Of a stretch of DNA of 64,000 nt, positions 56,982 to 64,000 are shown in pieces (within the stretch, counting starts at the first letter, position 1; each line of letters starts with the position of its first letter). This stretch comes from Pedobacter arcticus A12. Lineage in GTDB: Bacteria > Bacteroidota > Bacteroidia > Sphingobacteriales > Sphingobacteriaceae. Location: the NCBI RefSeq assembly GCF_000302595.1, contig NZ_JH947127.1:700126-764125 (forward strand). Direction: 5' to 3'. The notes under the pieces are model-generated. The model saw only the letters and a program-made list of their open reading frames with translations. It did not search any database and was not told where the DNA came from. The position numbers were made by a program, and so were the translations under genes.

Positions 56982-58058
56982 TTATTTAATTGAGTTTCCG
57001 TAGCCTACCACCAGAATGGATATTAATATAATAACGATCCCAGCGATTACTGTTCCTAAGGTTTTGGTACGTACGCCTTTCCATTCCTTTAAAACAAGTC
57101 CCCAAAGATTTGCTACTAAAATGATGAATGCCATATGTAAAATCCATGAGCTCGCACCGTTGCCTAATAAGCTTTCGCCCATTCCGTAGAAAAAGAACTG
57201 TAAAAACCATGTTGTTCCAGCGATGGCAGAGAAAATATAATTTCTGGTTAATGGTGTTTTTTTGTTGGTATAATCGCCAAAACTTTTATTTCTGCCGTTC
57301 AAAATCATACACCACACAAAGTTGGTTAACAAACCACCCCACATGATAATAATATAGGTAACGTTGTTTTGGTATAGGAATTCACCCTGACCAGGATTGG
57401 CTGCTTTCCAAGCTACGTTTGCAACATCAGCCATTGATTTGCCAGCGTCAATCCCAAAAGCAAAACAAGCACTTAAAACGCCCGAAACAATGGCCACAAA
57501 TAAGCCTAAGCCAATTTTAAACTCAGTATTTGATGCGTCTTTTTCGGCATGACCCAAATCTTTATCTTTCATGCTACCGGCAACAGCGCAAACTGTAATC
57601 CCCAATAAACAGATAAACAGCCCCAATAAAACCAACTGCCCCCAAGGCGAGCCAGCAATCATGCTGATAGAGTCTTTACCCGCTTCTGGATAGTATTCAT
57701 AAAAGATAGACGGAATTAACGCTCCAAACACAGAACACAATCCCAAGATAATTGAGCTACCTAAAGCAACACCTAAATATCGGACACCCAAACCATAAGT
57801 TAAGCCACCAATTCCCCAAAGAGCACCGAACAAAAATGTATAAAATAGAATAGTTCCAGATGCTTCCTTAATGATATCGGCAAAACCCGGAATGGTTAAG
57901 TAAGCAGCCAATGGTGGCACAATAAGCCATGAAAAAATCCCACCTACTATCCAGTAGCTCTCCCAAGACCAGCCTTTAACCTTTTTATAAGGGATGTAAA
58001 AACTCCCCGAAGCAAAGCCTCCAAAGAAATGATAAATAACACCTAACAATGCGCCCAT
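56982..58058 (-). CDS. rhaT: L-rhamnose/proton symporter
   Basis: A 358-residue permease with ten hydrophobic segments. GVIYHFFGGFASGSFYIPYKKVKGWSWESYWIVGG at the N-terminus and TTWFLQFFFYGMGESLLGNGASSWILHMAFIILVANLWG near the C-terminus match the RhaT family. It is the first gene of the operon and starts 27 bases before the aldolase gene. The regulator is not in the window; a long gap precedes it. Confidence 0.92.
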   Translation of the reverse strand: MGALLGVIYHFFGGFASGSFYIPYKKVKGWSWESYWIVGGIFSWLIVPPLAAYLTIPGFADIIKEASGTILFYTFLFGALWGIGGLTYGLGVRYLGVALGSSIILGLCSVFGALIPSIFYEYYPEAGKDSISMIAGSPWGQLVLLGLFICLLGITVCAVAGSMKDKDLGHAEKDASNTEFKIGLGLFVAIVSGVLSACFAFGIDAGKSMADVANVAWKAANPGQGEFLYQNNVTYIIIMWGGLLTNFVWCMILNGRNKSFGDYTNKKTPLTRNYIFSAIAGTTWFLQFFFYGMGESLLGNGASSWILHMAFIILVANLWGLVLKEWKGVRTKTLGTVIAGIVIILISILVVGYGNSIK

Positions 58059-58670
58059 AAATATGTATTAGATTTAAGTTTTATTGGTATTGCTAATGTA
58101 AGTGGTGTTAACTACAAAACTGTTATGTACTGTCATGCATTATAGAGAACCATTAAAATTGACTAATTTCTTTTGAGATTTTCGGGATCGGTAACCTTAC
58201 GAGTCAATTAAGGAGATTTTCCTACCGAACCAGCTCGCAGAACATAACTATAAAGAAGATAAAAAAAATTAAACTTTTGGGCGTTCGGGCGGGCTGTACA
58301 TTCATACTGCACAGGCATTAGCCACAATGCCGGTATCCATTTCCATCCCTAACGCAGAATTTTCGTTTCATAAACATTATCCTGATAATGGGTTTGACCA
58401 ACAAAGCTAAAAACGAATTACAGCTAATCAACACATTAAAAATTGCTTTAAAAAGCATTTTAACCTTAGAAGCTGTCAAAAAATGATTCAGCAGAATTCT
58501 TAAAGCAGACAAATGTTCCATTAGGAACATAAGAAGGCGTCTAGAATCATCGCTTGTCAGGCTGAGCGGAGTCAGAACCTCATTCAGTGCTATTCAGAAT
58601 ACATTTCTAACTCCGTTCAATGTGACAGTTCGATGTTTTTAGGCAGATTCTTAGTATTTGTTTAAAATAA
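58059..58670. other. Long gap upstream of rhaT and blaI, with dispersed repeats
   Basis: About 610 bases without a supported gene. It should hold the rhaT promoter near 58060-58160. It carries copy B of the ~80-bp repeat (58277-58355) and a CAGGCTGAGCGGAGTC unit (58557-58577). A 32-codon plus-strand frame (ATG at 58388, TGA ending 58486) has coding-like residues but no homology I recognise; it may be a gene remnant. Confidence 0.5.
58277..58355. repeat. ~80-bp dispersed repeat, copy B
   Basis: TTTTGGGCGTTCGGGCGGGC to CCGGTATCCATTTCCATCC, TAACGC. It aligns along its length with 13644-13722 in the same orientation. Confidence 0.65.
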
Positions 58671-58735
58671 AACTATCTAACTAGTTACAAAACTATAAAA
58701 ATAGTTGCAAAACTAAAAACTTAGTTATATATTTG
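58671..58735 (+). promoter_or_regulatory. blaI promoter with three BlaI-type operators
   Basis: Three 16-bp inverted repeats of the form AACTA-N6-TAGTT start at 58671, 58691 and 58711, exactly 20 bp apart: AACTATCTAACTAGTT, AACTATAAAAATAGTT and AACTAAAAACTTAGTT. The promoter core is TTG (58705-58707), 20 bases, TATATTTG (58728-58735), so the third operator lies between -33 and -7. This is the arrangement expected for autorepression by a BlaI/MecI dimer. Confidence 0.82.
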
Positions 58736-58759
58736 ATTAAGCATTAAAAAAAATCAATT

Positions 58760-59131
58760 ATGGGGATTAAGGAATTAACAAAAGCAGAAGAACAATTGAT
58801 GCAGGTTTTATGGGATTTAAAAAAAGCCTTTGTAAAAGAGGTGATTGATGAATTACCAGAACCTAAACCTGCTTATAATACCGTAAGTACGGTGATAAGA
58901 ATTTTGGAGAACAAAGGATTTGTTGACCACACTACTTTTGGTAAAAGCCACCAGTACCATCCCATTATCAGTAAAGAAGAATACAAAAACTTTGCTACAG
59001 AGAAACTCCTAAACGGCTACTTTGAAAACTCAGTAGAAAGTATGTTCTCCTTTTTTGTAAAAAAAGAGAAAATAGATTTAGCCGAAGCAGATGAGATTAT
59101 GAAACTGATTGAAAAAATGAAAAACAAATAA
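58760..59131 (+). CDS. BlaI/MecI/CopY-family repressor
   Basis: A 123-residue winged-helix repressor. LTKAEEQLMQVLWDLKKAFVKEVIDELPEPKPAYNTVSTVIRILENKGFVDH is the DNA-binding domain, and FGKSHQYHPIISKEEYKNF leads to the dimer helices. BlaR1 partners cleave such repressors after a signal. It overlaps nothing and is followed 3 bases later by its M56 partner. Three matching operators lie just upstream. Confidence 0.92.
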   Translation: MGIKELTKAEEQLMQVLWDLKKAFVKEVIDELPEPKPAYNTVSTVIRILENKGFVDHTTFGKSHQYHPIISKEEYKNFATEKLLNGYFENSVESMFSFFVKKEKIDLAEADEIMKLIEKMKNK

Positions 59132-59134
59132 GTC

Positions 59135-60766
59135 ATGAACTGGACAAGCTACCTTATCCAAGCGAACCTATATTTGGTATTATTTTATACCTTCTATCGG
59201 TTGGTTTTAAGAAAAGAAACTTTCTTTAACCTAAACAGATATTATCTTTTATTCGTTGCATTCGCTTCGGGGTTAATTCCACTGATTAAGATAACCTGGT
59301 TTAGCCAAACAGCACAGCCTGTACAGCAACAATTTGTTAATGTAACGGCGATTGTAATGGACGGCTATGCCTCTCCCGTTAAAGACAGCTGGACTTTGGG
59401 AGACATTTTAACACTTGTTTACTTCGGTGTGGTGCTGTTAATGAGCATACGGCTAATTTATAAGCTGATTAAATTAAACCTGATATTGAAGGATAAAAAC
59501 CAGCCAGAAGCATTCTCCTTTTTTCAGAAAATCAGGATCAACAGCAACCTGCCACAACAGACCGCCATAGAAAAGCATGAGCTTACACATGCCAGGCAAC
59601 TTCACTCTGCAGATGTACTTTTTTTTGAAATACTGTCAATAATTAACTGGTTTAATCCTATAATCTACTGTTTTAAAAATTCCATCAAACACATTCACGA
59701 ATTTATTGCTGATGAAGCAGTTCTAAAAACTGAAACCGACAAAACTCCTTATGTGCTTTTATTATTGAGCAAAACATTTGGTGTTAGTCCACACACTTTA
59801 ACCAATAATTTTTTCAATAAATCCTTATTAAAACGAAGAATAGAAATGATGAACAAAACCAAATCCCGAAAAACAGCCATCATTAAGTATGGTTTGTCGG
59901 CACCGCTATTTTTGTTAGCCTTGGTGCTGTCTTCTGCTAAAATCAGCAAAAGTAAAATGATCAACAGCCTTTCTGAAACGATAAAACCAGAGAGACATCT
60001 GAGTGAGATAATAGTACCTGGAGTAGCTAGTGATTTTATAGACTTCGAATCAATTAGGAAGCCCAATCGATCTCATACGACTTTGATTGTTGCTAACCTA
60101 AAAACAAAAACAACAAAGACAGACTCAGTTGTAAAACCACACAAATTTCCGACAGCGATCAGAGAGGTTTCGGTAAACCAGTCTGCTTCTGGCGATACCA
60201 GTGCGGTTTTTACAAATGTCGAAGTACTCCCTTCTTTTCCAGGTGGAATCCAAGCATTTGGGCAGTTCTTATCTAGCAACTTAGTTTACCCAAAAGGAGC
60301 TCGCGACGCAAATATACAAGGAAGGGTATTCTGCCAATTTATTGTTGAAAAAGACGGGAGCTTAAGCACTATTAAAGTTGTAAGAGGAATTGGCGGAGGC
60401 TGTGACGAGGAAGCAGTAAGAGTCTTGGCAATCTCCCCAAAATGGAATTCTGGCGTCCAAAAAGGAAAAATAGTGAGAGTAAGTTATACTATTCCTATTT
60501 TTTTTCAAATAAAAGAAGACAAAGTAGAATCCATACCTTTTAGTAAATTAGCAACTCCTCCACCCCCTCCGATTGAAATACCCTCTGATAACAAGGCGCT
60601 TTTCATAATAAATGGCAAAGATTTTACGGGGGATAAGGATAAATTAAAAGAAGATATAAAATCTTCGATTGAGACTATAAATGTTCTGAAAGGAGAAGCC
60701 GCTACAAAAAAATACGGTGATAAAGGAAAAAATGGCGTGATTGAGATTACCACTAAAAAGAAATAG
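59135..60766 (+). CDS. BlaR1-type M56 peptidase fused to TonB C-terminal and plug-like domains
   Basis: A 543-residue membrane protein. The N-terminal part has about three transmembrane segments and the zinc site HELTH (148-152) with HEFIADEAV as third-ligand helix, the M56 peptidase of BlaR1/MecR1. A further segment (about 250-265) is followed by an extracytoplasmic part. That part has a TonB C-terminal domain (about 362-456, FPGGIQAFGQFLSSNLVYPKGA) and a last ~55 residues resembling the plug end of TonB receptors (INVLKGEAATKKYGDKGKNGVIEITT). There is no penicillin-binding sensor domain, so the signal is not a beta-lactam. Confidence 0.9.
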   Translation: MNWTSYLIQANLYLVLFYTFYRLVLRKETFFNLNRYYLLFVAFASGLIPLIKITWFSQTAQPVQQQFVNVTAIVMDGYASPVKDSWTLGDILTLVYFGVVLLMSIRLIYKLIKLNLILKDKNQPEAFSFFQKIRINSNLPQQTAIEKHELTHARQLHSADVLFFEILSIINWFNPIIYCFKNSIKHIHEFIADEAVLKTETDKTPYVLLLLSKTFGVSPHTLTNNFFNKSLLKRRIEMMNKTKSRKTAIIKYGLSAPLFLLALVLSSAKISKSKMINSLSETIKPERHLSEIIVPGVASDFIDFESIRKPNRSHTTLIVANLKTKTTKTDSVVKPHKFPTAIREVSVNQSASGDTSAVFTNVEVLPSFPGGIQAFGQFLSSNLVYPKGARDANIQGRVFCQFIVEKDGSLSTIKVVRGIGGGCDEEAVRVLAISPKWNSGVQKGKIVRVSYTIPIFFQIKEDKVESIPFSKLATPPPPPIEIPSDNKALFIINGKDFTGDKDKLKEDIKSSIETINVLKGEAATKKYGDKGKNGVIEITTKKK

Positions 60767-61172
60767 TTCTAATCTTTTTTATTGGTAAATCTGTAGAATG
60801 AACTCTTAATAAGTGTTCTATTAAGTTTTCACTAAGAATTACTAATACAGTTTTTCTTTACAAGTACTGATCTTATAGATACTTTAAAGCTTTGAGATCC
60901 CAATCCCGAAAAGATTGGGATTTTTCACATTAGATTTTAAGAAATTTCCCTCTAAAAAACCAAGAAACTTTTAAAGTTTATAACAATAACAGATAAAATT
61001 GTACGTAAATGCATAAAATATCTTTCTTTAACATTTTGCATTTAGTCGTAAATAGGTCGACTTCGAATCGAATAAAAAACATACTATTAACTAGCTTCTC
61101 TTGTCTGAAAATTTTACAGTATGCCAAATAAAAAACCAATAAATAAGGTATTTATTTTCGTATAATTGAATT
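60767..61172. other. Gap between the BlaR1-type gene and the histidine kinase
   Basis: About 400 bases with a terminator at 60897-60925 and a TATTTTCG -7 element near 61151-61158, about 15 bases before the kinase ATG. No ORF is supported. Confidence 0.5.
60897..60925 (+). terminator. Terminator of the blaI-blaR1-like unit
   Basis: ATCCCAATC (60897-60905), CCGAAAA, GATTGGGAT (60913-60921) then TTTT. Confidence 0.85.
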
Positions 61173-63476
61173 ATGACGAGTACAGAGTCGATTGGTATTG
61201 CCAATTTGCAAAAGCAGGAAGAAAAAAAGAATATAATACAGCTAGCATCAATAGCGATTCTTATAAGCTTGATAATATCATTTCTCTTTTTTCAAATTGG
61301 AGCAAATTACCTCGCAATAGATGTCTCATTATACGGTATAACAATGGTCATCAATGTCCTGCTATACAAAAAAAGCAATAGAGAAGACCCGGGTTTGGCT
61401 ACCGTCATCATATCAAATGTTTTTATTGCAGGCGGCATTATACTATCCGGCTTGAATTCAGGGCTCTACTTATTCTTTTTATCGCTTTTTGTTGCCTTTC
61501 CATTTCTTGTTAATACATCTCGACCATACCGGAAGAAACTGATTTTCTATTATGTTTTAACATCGCTAACTTTCATAGGTTGCATTTTATTAGTGCCAGA
61601 AGTAAGCAATTTGGAGTCGATATCCGCTACCCAGTATAGACTTTTATTCTTAGTAAACTCCGGCGGCGCTCTTTTCGTCGCTTTAGCTTTTTCATACAAA
61701 GGCATTTTATTCACACGGAGCCACGTGGTAGCTTTACTAGAACAAAAGACAATAGCAGAGCAACTAAATTCAGAGTTAGTAATTAGCTCTGCAAAAACAC
61801 TTGAACAATCCAATGCGCTGCAACAGCTAAACAAAAGATTGCAGTTGCAATCTAAAGAATTGCAGGAACAGTCGAAAGAATTACAAGTGCAGTCCGATAA
61901 CTTGGTAAAAGCCAACGAAAAACTAAAAGTGGAAAGAGAAAGAGCAGACGAGGCAAATAAAACCAAGGGTGTTTTTTTGGCGACCATGAGTCACGAAATT
62001 AGAACTCCAATGAACGGCATTATTGGGATGAATAATCTACTAGCAGATACTCCCTTAACGGCAGAGCAATTGGAATATGTTCAGATTATTAACACGAGTG
62101 GTGATGCGTTACTTTCTATTATTAATGACATTTTAGATTTCTCGAAAATAGAATCGGGAAGTGTTGAATTAGAGTTTTATGATTTTGACCTTCGTAAAGG
62201 AATTGAAGATGTTTTCGACTTATTTGCAACCAAAGCATACGAGCAAAACATCGAACTATTCTATGACATCGACGCAAGCATCGAGAAAACCATTAAGACA
62301 GACGGTTTACGCCTTCGCCAGATTTTAGTTAATTTGGTGGGTAATGCGGTTAAGTTTACGCAGCATGGGCAAATCTACGTTAGCGTAATTCCAAAAGAAA
62401 ACATTTCGGGAAAACAAGTTTTGCTATTTAAAGTAGCCGATAGCGGAATTGGAATTGCTCCAGACAAAATAGAGCGGCTATTTAAGGCATTTAATCAAGT
62501 AGATTCATCTACAACACGTAAATACGGTGGAACAGGATTAGGATTGGCAATTAGCAAATCGCTAGTTAAATTGTTTGGAGGCGACATAAATGTGGTAAGT
62601 GAGCCCAATGTAGGCAGTACCTTTAGTTTCACCATTAACGCAGAATATGTAATTAATTTAGAGCCTATTTTAGAAAACTCTTTATTGCCTAAGACTGTAT
62701 TGCTTTTCGACAATAATATTGTGGGTTTAAATACCCTAGAAACCTGGTTAAGTCGTCTGAAAATTAAAACCATCCTAGCCCACTCTGCCGAATCATTAAT
62801 GACGGTAATAAATGATGACAACACAATTGATTTAGTTATCGTGAATTTAGAAACAAACTCCGCGAACGATACCAATTTTTTAAATATGCTTCGCGATGTC
62901 AACTCAAAAGTACCTGTTGCCGTTTTAGCCTATCCACAAATTAAGCTTTCTCATGAAGTGACTTCAGAATTTTCTTCGATACTCACAAAACCTATCAAAC
63001 AGGAACGTTTTTATAAACTACTAAGCTCCTTTACAACAAAAGAAATACAGCCTTTAACAGAATTCAAACCTACTTATTCAGAAGAATTCTCCAAAAAATT
63101 CCCCTTAAAAATACTCATTGCAGAAGACAACATCATTAATCAAAAATTGATTAGTAAAATACTCAATAAATTCGGCTACGATCCGGAAATTGCTTCTGAT
63201 GGCAACGTGGTTATCAGTATGTGTAAAACAACCGATTTTGACTTAATTTTAATGGATGTTTTGATGCCAAAGATGGATGGTTTAGAAACAACTCGCTATA
63301 TCCGTAAAAATCTTAACCACCAGCCTAAGGTTATTGCAATGACAGCTAATGCGATGCCTAAAGATAGAGAGGATTGCATGAGCGCAGGAATGGATGATTA
63401 TCTATCAAAACCTTTTAAACTAAATGATTTAATACAAGTTTTAGAACAGGTAGCTATCGACAAAGGACTCTTATAA
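61173..63476 (+). CDS. Hybrid sensor histidine kinase with a pseudo-receiver and a receiver
   Basis: A 767-residue protein. About six transmembrane segments fill residues 20-180. A coiled coil with QSKELQ/EQSKELQ repeats follows (about 190-265). HisKA carries H274 in MSHEIRTPM. The ATPase domain has NLVGNAVKFT, ADSGIGI and YGGTGLGLAI. Residues ~508-618 have a receiver-like fold, but N558 (VIVNLE) replaces the phospho-acceptor Asp, although K606 (LTKP) is kept. The last domain is a complete receiver with D695 (LILMDVLMP). There is no DNA-binding domain and no partner regulator adjacent. The signal is unknown. Confidence 0.93.
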   Translation: MTSTESIGIANLQKQEEKKNIIQLASIAILISLIISFLFFQIGANYLAIDVSLYGITMVINVLLYKKSNREDPGLATVIISNVFIAGGIILSGLNSGLYLFFLSLFVAFPFLVNTSRPYRKKLIFYYVLTSLTFIGCILLVPEVSNLESISATQYRLLFLVNSGGALFVALAFSYKGILFTRSHVVALLEQKTIAEQLNSELVISSAKTLEQSNALQQLNKRLQLQSKELQEQSKELQVQSDNLVKANEKLKVERERADEANKTKGVFLATMSHEIRTPMNGIIGMNNLLADTPLTAEQLEYVQIINTSGDALLSIINDILDFSKIESGSVELEFYDFDLRKGIEDVFDLFATKAYEQNIELFYDIDASIEKTIKTDGLRLRQILVNLVGNAVKFTQHGQIYVSVIPKENISGKQVLLFKVADSGIGIAPDKIERLFKAFNQVDSSTTRKYGGTGLGLAISKSLVKLFGGDINVVSEPNVGSTFSFTINAEYVINLEPILENSLLPKTVLLFDNNIVGLNTLETWLSRLKIKTILAHSAESLMTVINDDNTIDLVIVNLETNSANDTNFLNMLRDVNSKVPVAVLAYPQIKLSHEVTSEFSSILTKPIKQERFYKLLSSFTTKEIQPLTEFKPTYSEEFSKKFPLKILIAEDNIINQKLISKILNKFGYDPEIASDGNVVISMCKTTDFDLILMDVLMPKMDGLETTRYIRKNLNHQPKVIAMTANAMPKDREDCMSAGMDDYLSKPFKLNDLIQVLEQVAIDKGLL

Positions 63477-63682
63477 GTAAATATTTTTAATAGTTTTCAA
63501 TTTCTGTTCTGTATAAAAAACAGTGCTGAAACACGCGTTAGATTTATTTTTAATCCTTAAATAAGAATGAATTTCTAAGGTAATTTCACCCTCCGGAGTT
63601 TCTTCCTAAAAAAACAAAGACAGTCTATACAGATTTGGCACAAAAATCGTCAAGTATTTTTGTTAACAAAATAAGAAACCTA

Positions 63683-64000
63683 ATGTCAAACAGTTCATCA
63701 TCAAACAAACTCAAAAACATTGAAGCCATCTCTAAGCTATTGGATAGTCAATTCAAAATAGGGAATTTTCGTTTTGGCTTAGATCCAATTCTTAACTTTA
63801 TTCCTTTTGCTGGTGATGGAGCCTCTGCACTAATTTCTGTAATGCTGGTTTACACCATGTCCAAACACGGGGCAAGTAACAAATTAATTGCTCGGATGCT
63901 ACTGAATGTATTTATAGATTTTGCTTTAGGAGCTATCCCGATTTTAGGTTGGATTTTCGACTTTTACTACAAAGCAAACGATAAAAATGTTCAGCTGCTA
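63683..64000 (+). CDS. DUF4112 protein, N-terminal part (runs off the window)
   Basis: ATG at 63683, 106 codons to the window edge. Residues ~30-60 read FGLDPILNFIPFAGDGASALISVML, and ~90-105 ALGAIPILGWIFDFYYKANDKN, the two halves of the DUF4112 signature. Two short hydrophobic segments suggest membrane association. Function unknown. Confidence 0.85.
   Translation, partial: MSNSSSSNKLKNIEAISKLLDSQFKIGNFRFGLDPILNFIPFAGDGASALISVMLVYTMSKHGASNKLIARMLLNVFIDFALGAIPILGWIFDFYYKANDKNVQLL

Noticed and set aside
58388-58486. 32-codon plus-strand frame (MGLTNKAKNELQ...) in the same gap
   Set aside because: Composition is protein-like but there is no start-site context or known family; noted as a possible remnant, not called as a gene.
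58318-58530. 70-codon minus-strand frame in the rhaT-blaI gap
   Set aside because: It starts within repeat-bearing noncoding sequence, has no recognisable domain and its 3' end covers copy B of the ~80-bp repeat.
61550-61987. 145-codon minus-strand frame
   Set aside because: Antisense to the repeated coiled coil of the histidine kinase; the Cys/Ser/Asn-rich pattern is a by-product of CAA/CAG repeats on the other strand.

Overview
The window is about 39 percent GC by eye and comes from a Bacteroidota chromosome, most likely Pedobacter or a close Sphingobacteriaceae relative. This is inferred from: TTTG-N19-TAnnTTTG promoters; A-rich start regions with few Shine-Dalgarno boxes; family members typical of the phylum (DUF3098 between ftsX and uppP, long KARI, fused E1 alpha-beta, YtxJ bacilliredoxin, DUF1080 with Gfo/Idh oxidoreductases, M56-TonB fusion); and dispersed Bacteroidota intergenic repeats. 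There is no phage, IS, CRISPR or plasmid module. All of it reads as core chromosome with lifestyle genes.

Region 1 (1-16.5 kb, minus strand) is one long branched-chain amino acid locus: leader peptide, ilvE, ilvD, an ORF6N gene, ilvB, ilvN, a DinB-like gene, ilvC, a tandem-ATPase ABC protein, leuA, leuC, leuD, a citramalate synthase and leuB, ending at an intrinsic terminator. The first gene is preceded by an unannotated 25-codon ORF in which 13 of residues 2-16 are Leu, Val or Ile. An 11-bp terminator hairpin and a perfectly complementary 10-nt antiterminator strand follow it: a complete ribosome-mediated attenuator. The citramalate synthase, sharing LeuCD and LeuB, would make 2-oxobutyrate from pyruvate, so the locus could supply Ile, Val and Leu without threonine dehydratase.

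Region 2 (16.7-24.5 kb) holds atpD-atpC, an OmpP1/FadL porin with a GDSL-type lipoprotein behind two tandem palindromes, 6-phosphogluconate dehydrogenase, an Ohr peroxidase and a DUF892 ferritin-like protein. Region 3 (24.7-33.8 kb) holds ftsX-DUF3098-uppP-truB-ribF-membrane protein, then divergent small genes (ytxJ, two lipoproteins, ribH, a TPR anchor) and recF-DUF721. Region 4 (33.8-42.2 kb) is a secreted sugar-oxidation operon (DUF1080 hydrolase, two Gfo/Idh oxidoreductases, ApbE), an acyltransferase, a TlpA thioredoxin and gdhA with a 30-bp dyad upstream.

Region 5 (42.6-51.5 kb) has four tRNA genes (Val, Asn, Arg, Met), a fused 2-oxoacid dehydrogenase E1, DUF1573, a HAD phosphatase, queG, panB, carA (with a translated-looking upstream ORF) and a secreted metallopeptidase. 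Region 6 (51.5-58.1 kb) is a rhamnose catabolic operon: transporter, aldolase-dehydrogenase fusion, isomerase, kinase. Region 7 (58.6-64 kb) is a BlaI/BlaR1-type pair with three operators at exact 20-bp spacing, a large hybrid histidine kinase with a degenerate receiver, and the start of a DUF4112 protein.

Dispersed repeats are a running theme. They include a palindromic CCCTCTCCGAAGGAGAGGG family (five copies, one encoding the QueG tail), CGTCATTGCGA-type inverted pairs, TATCAAG repeats, and an ~80-bp element shared by 13.65 kb and 58.3 kb.
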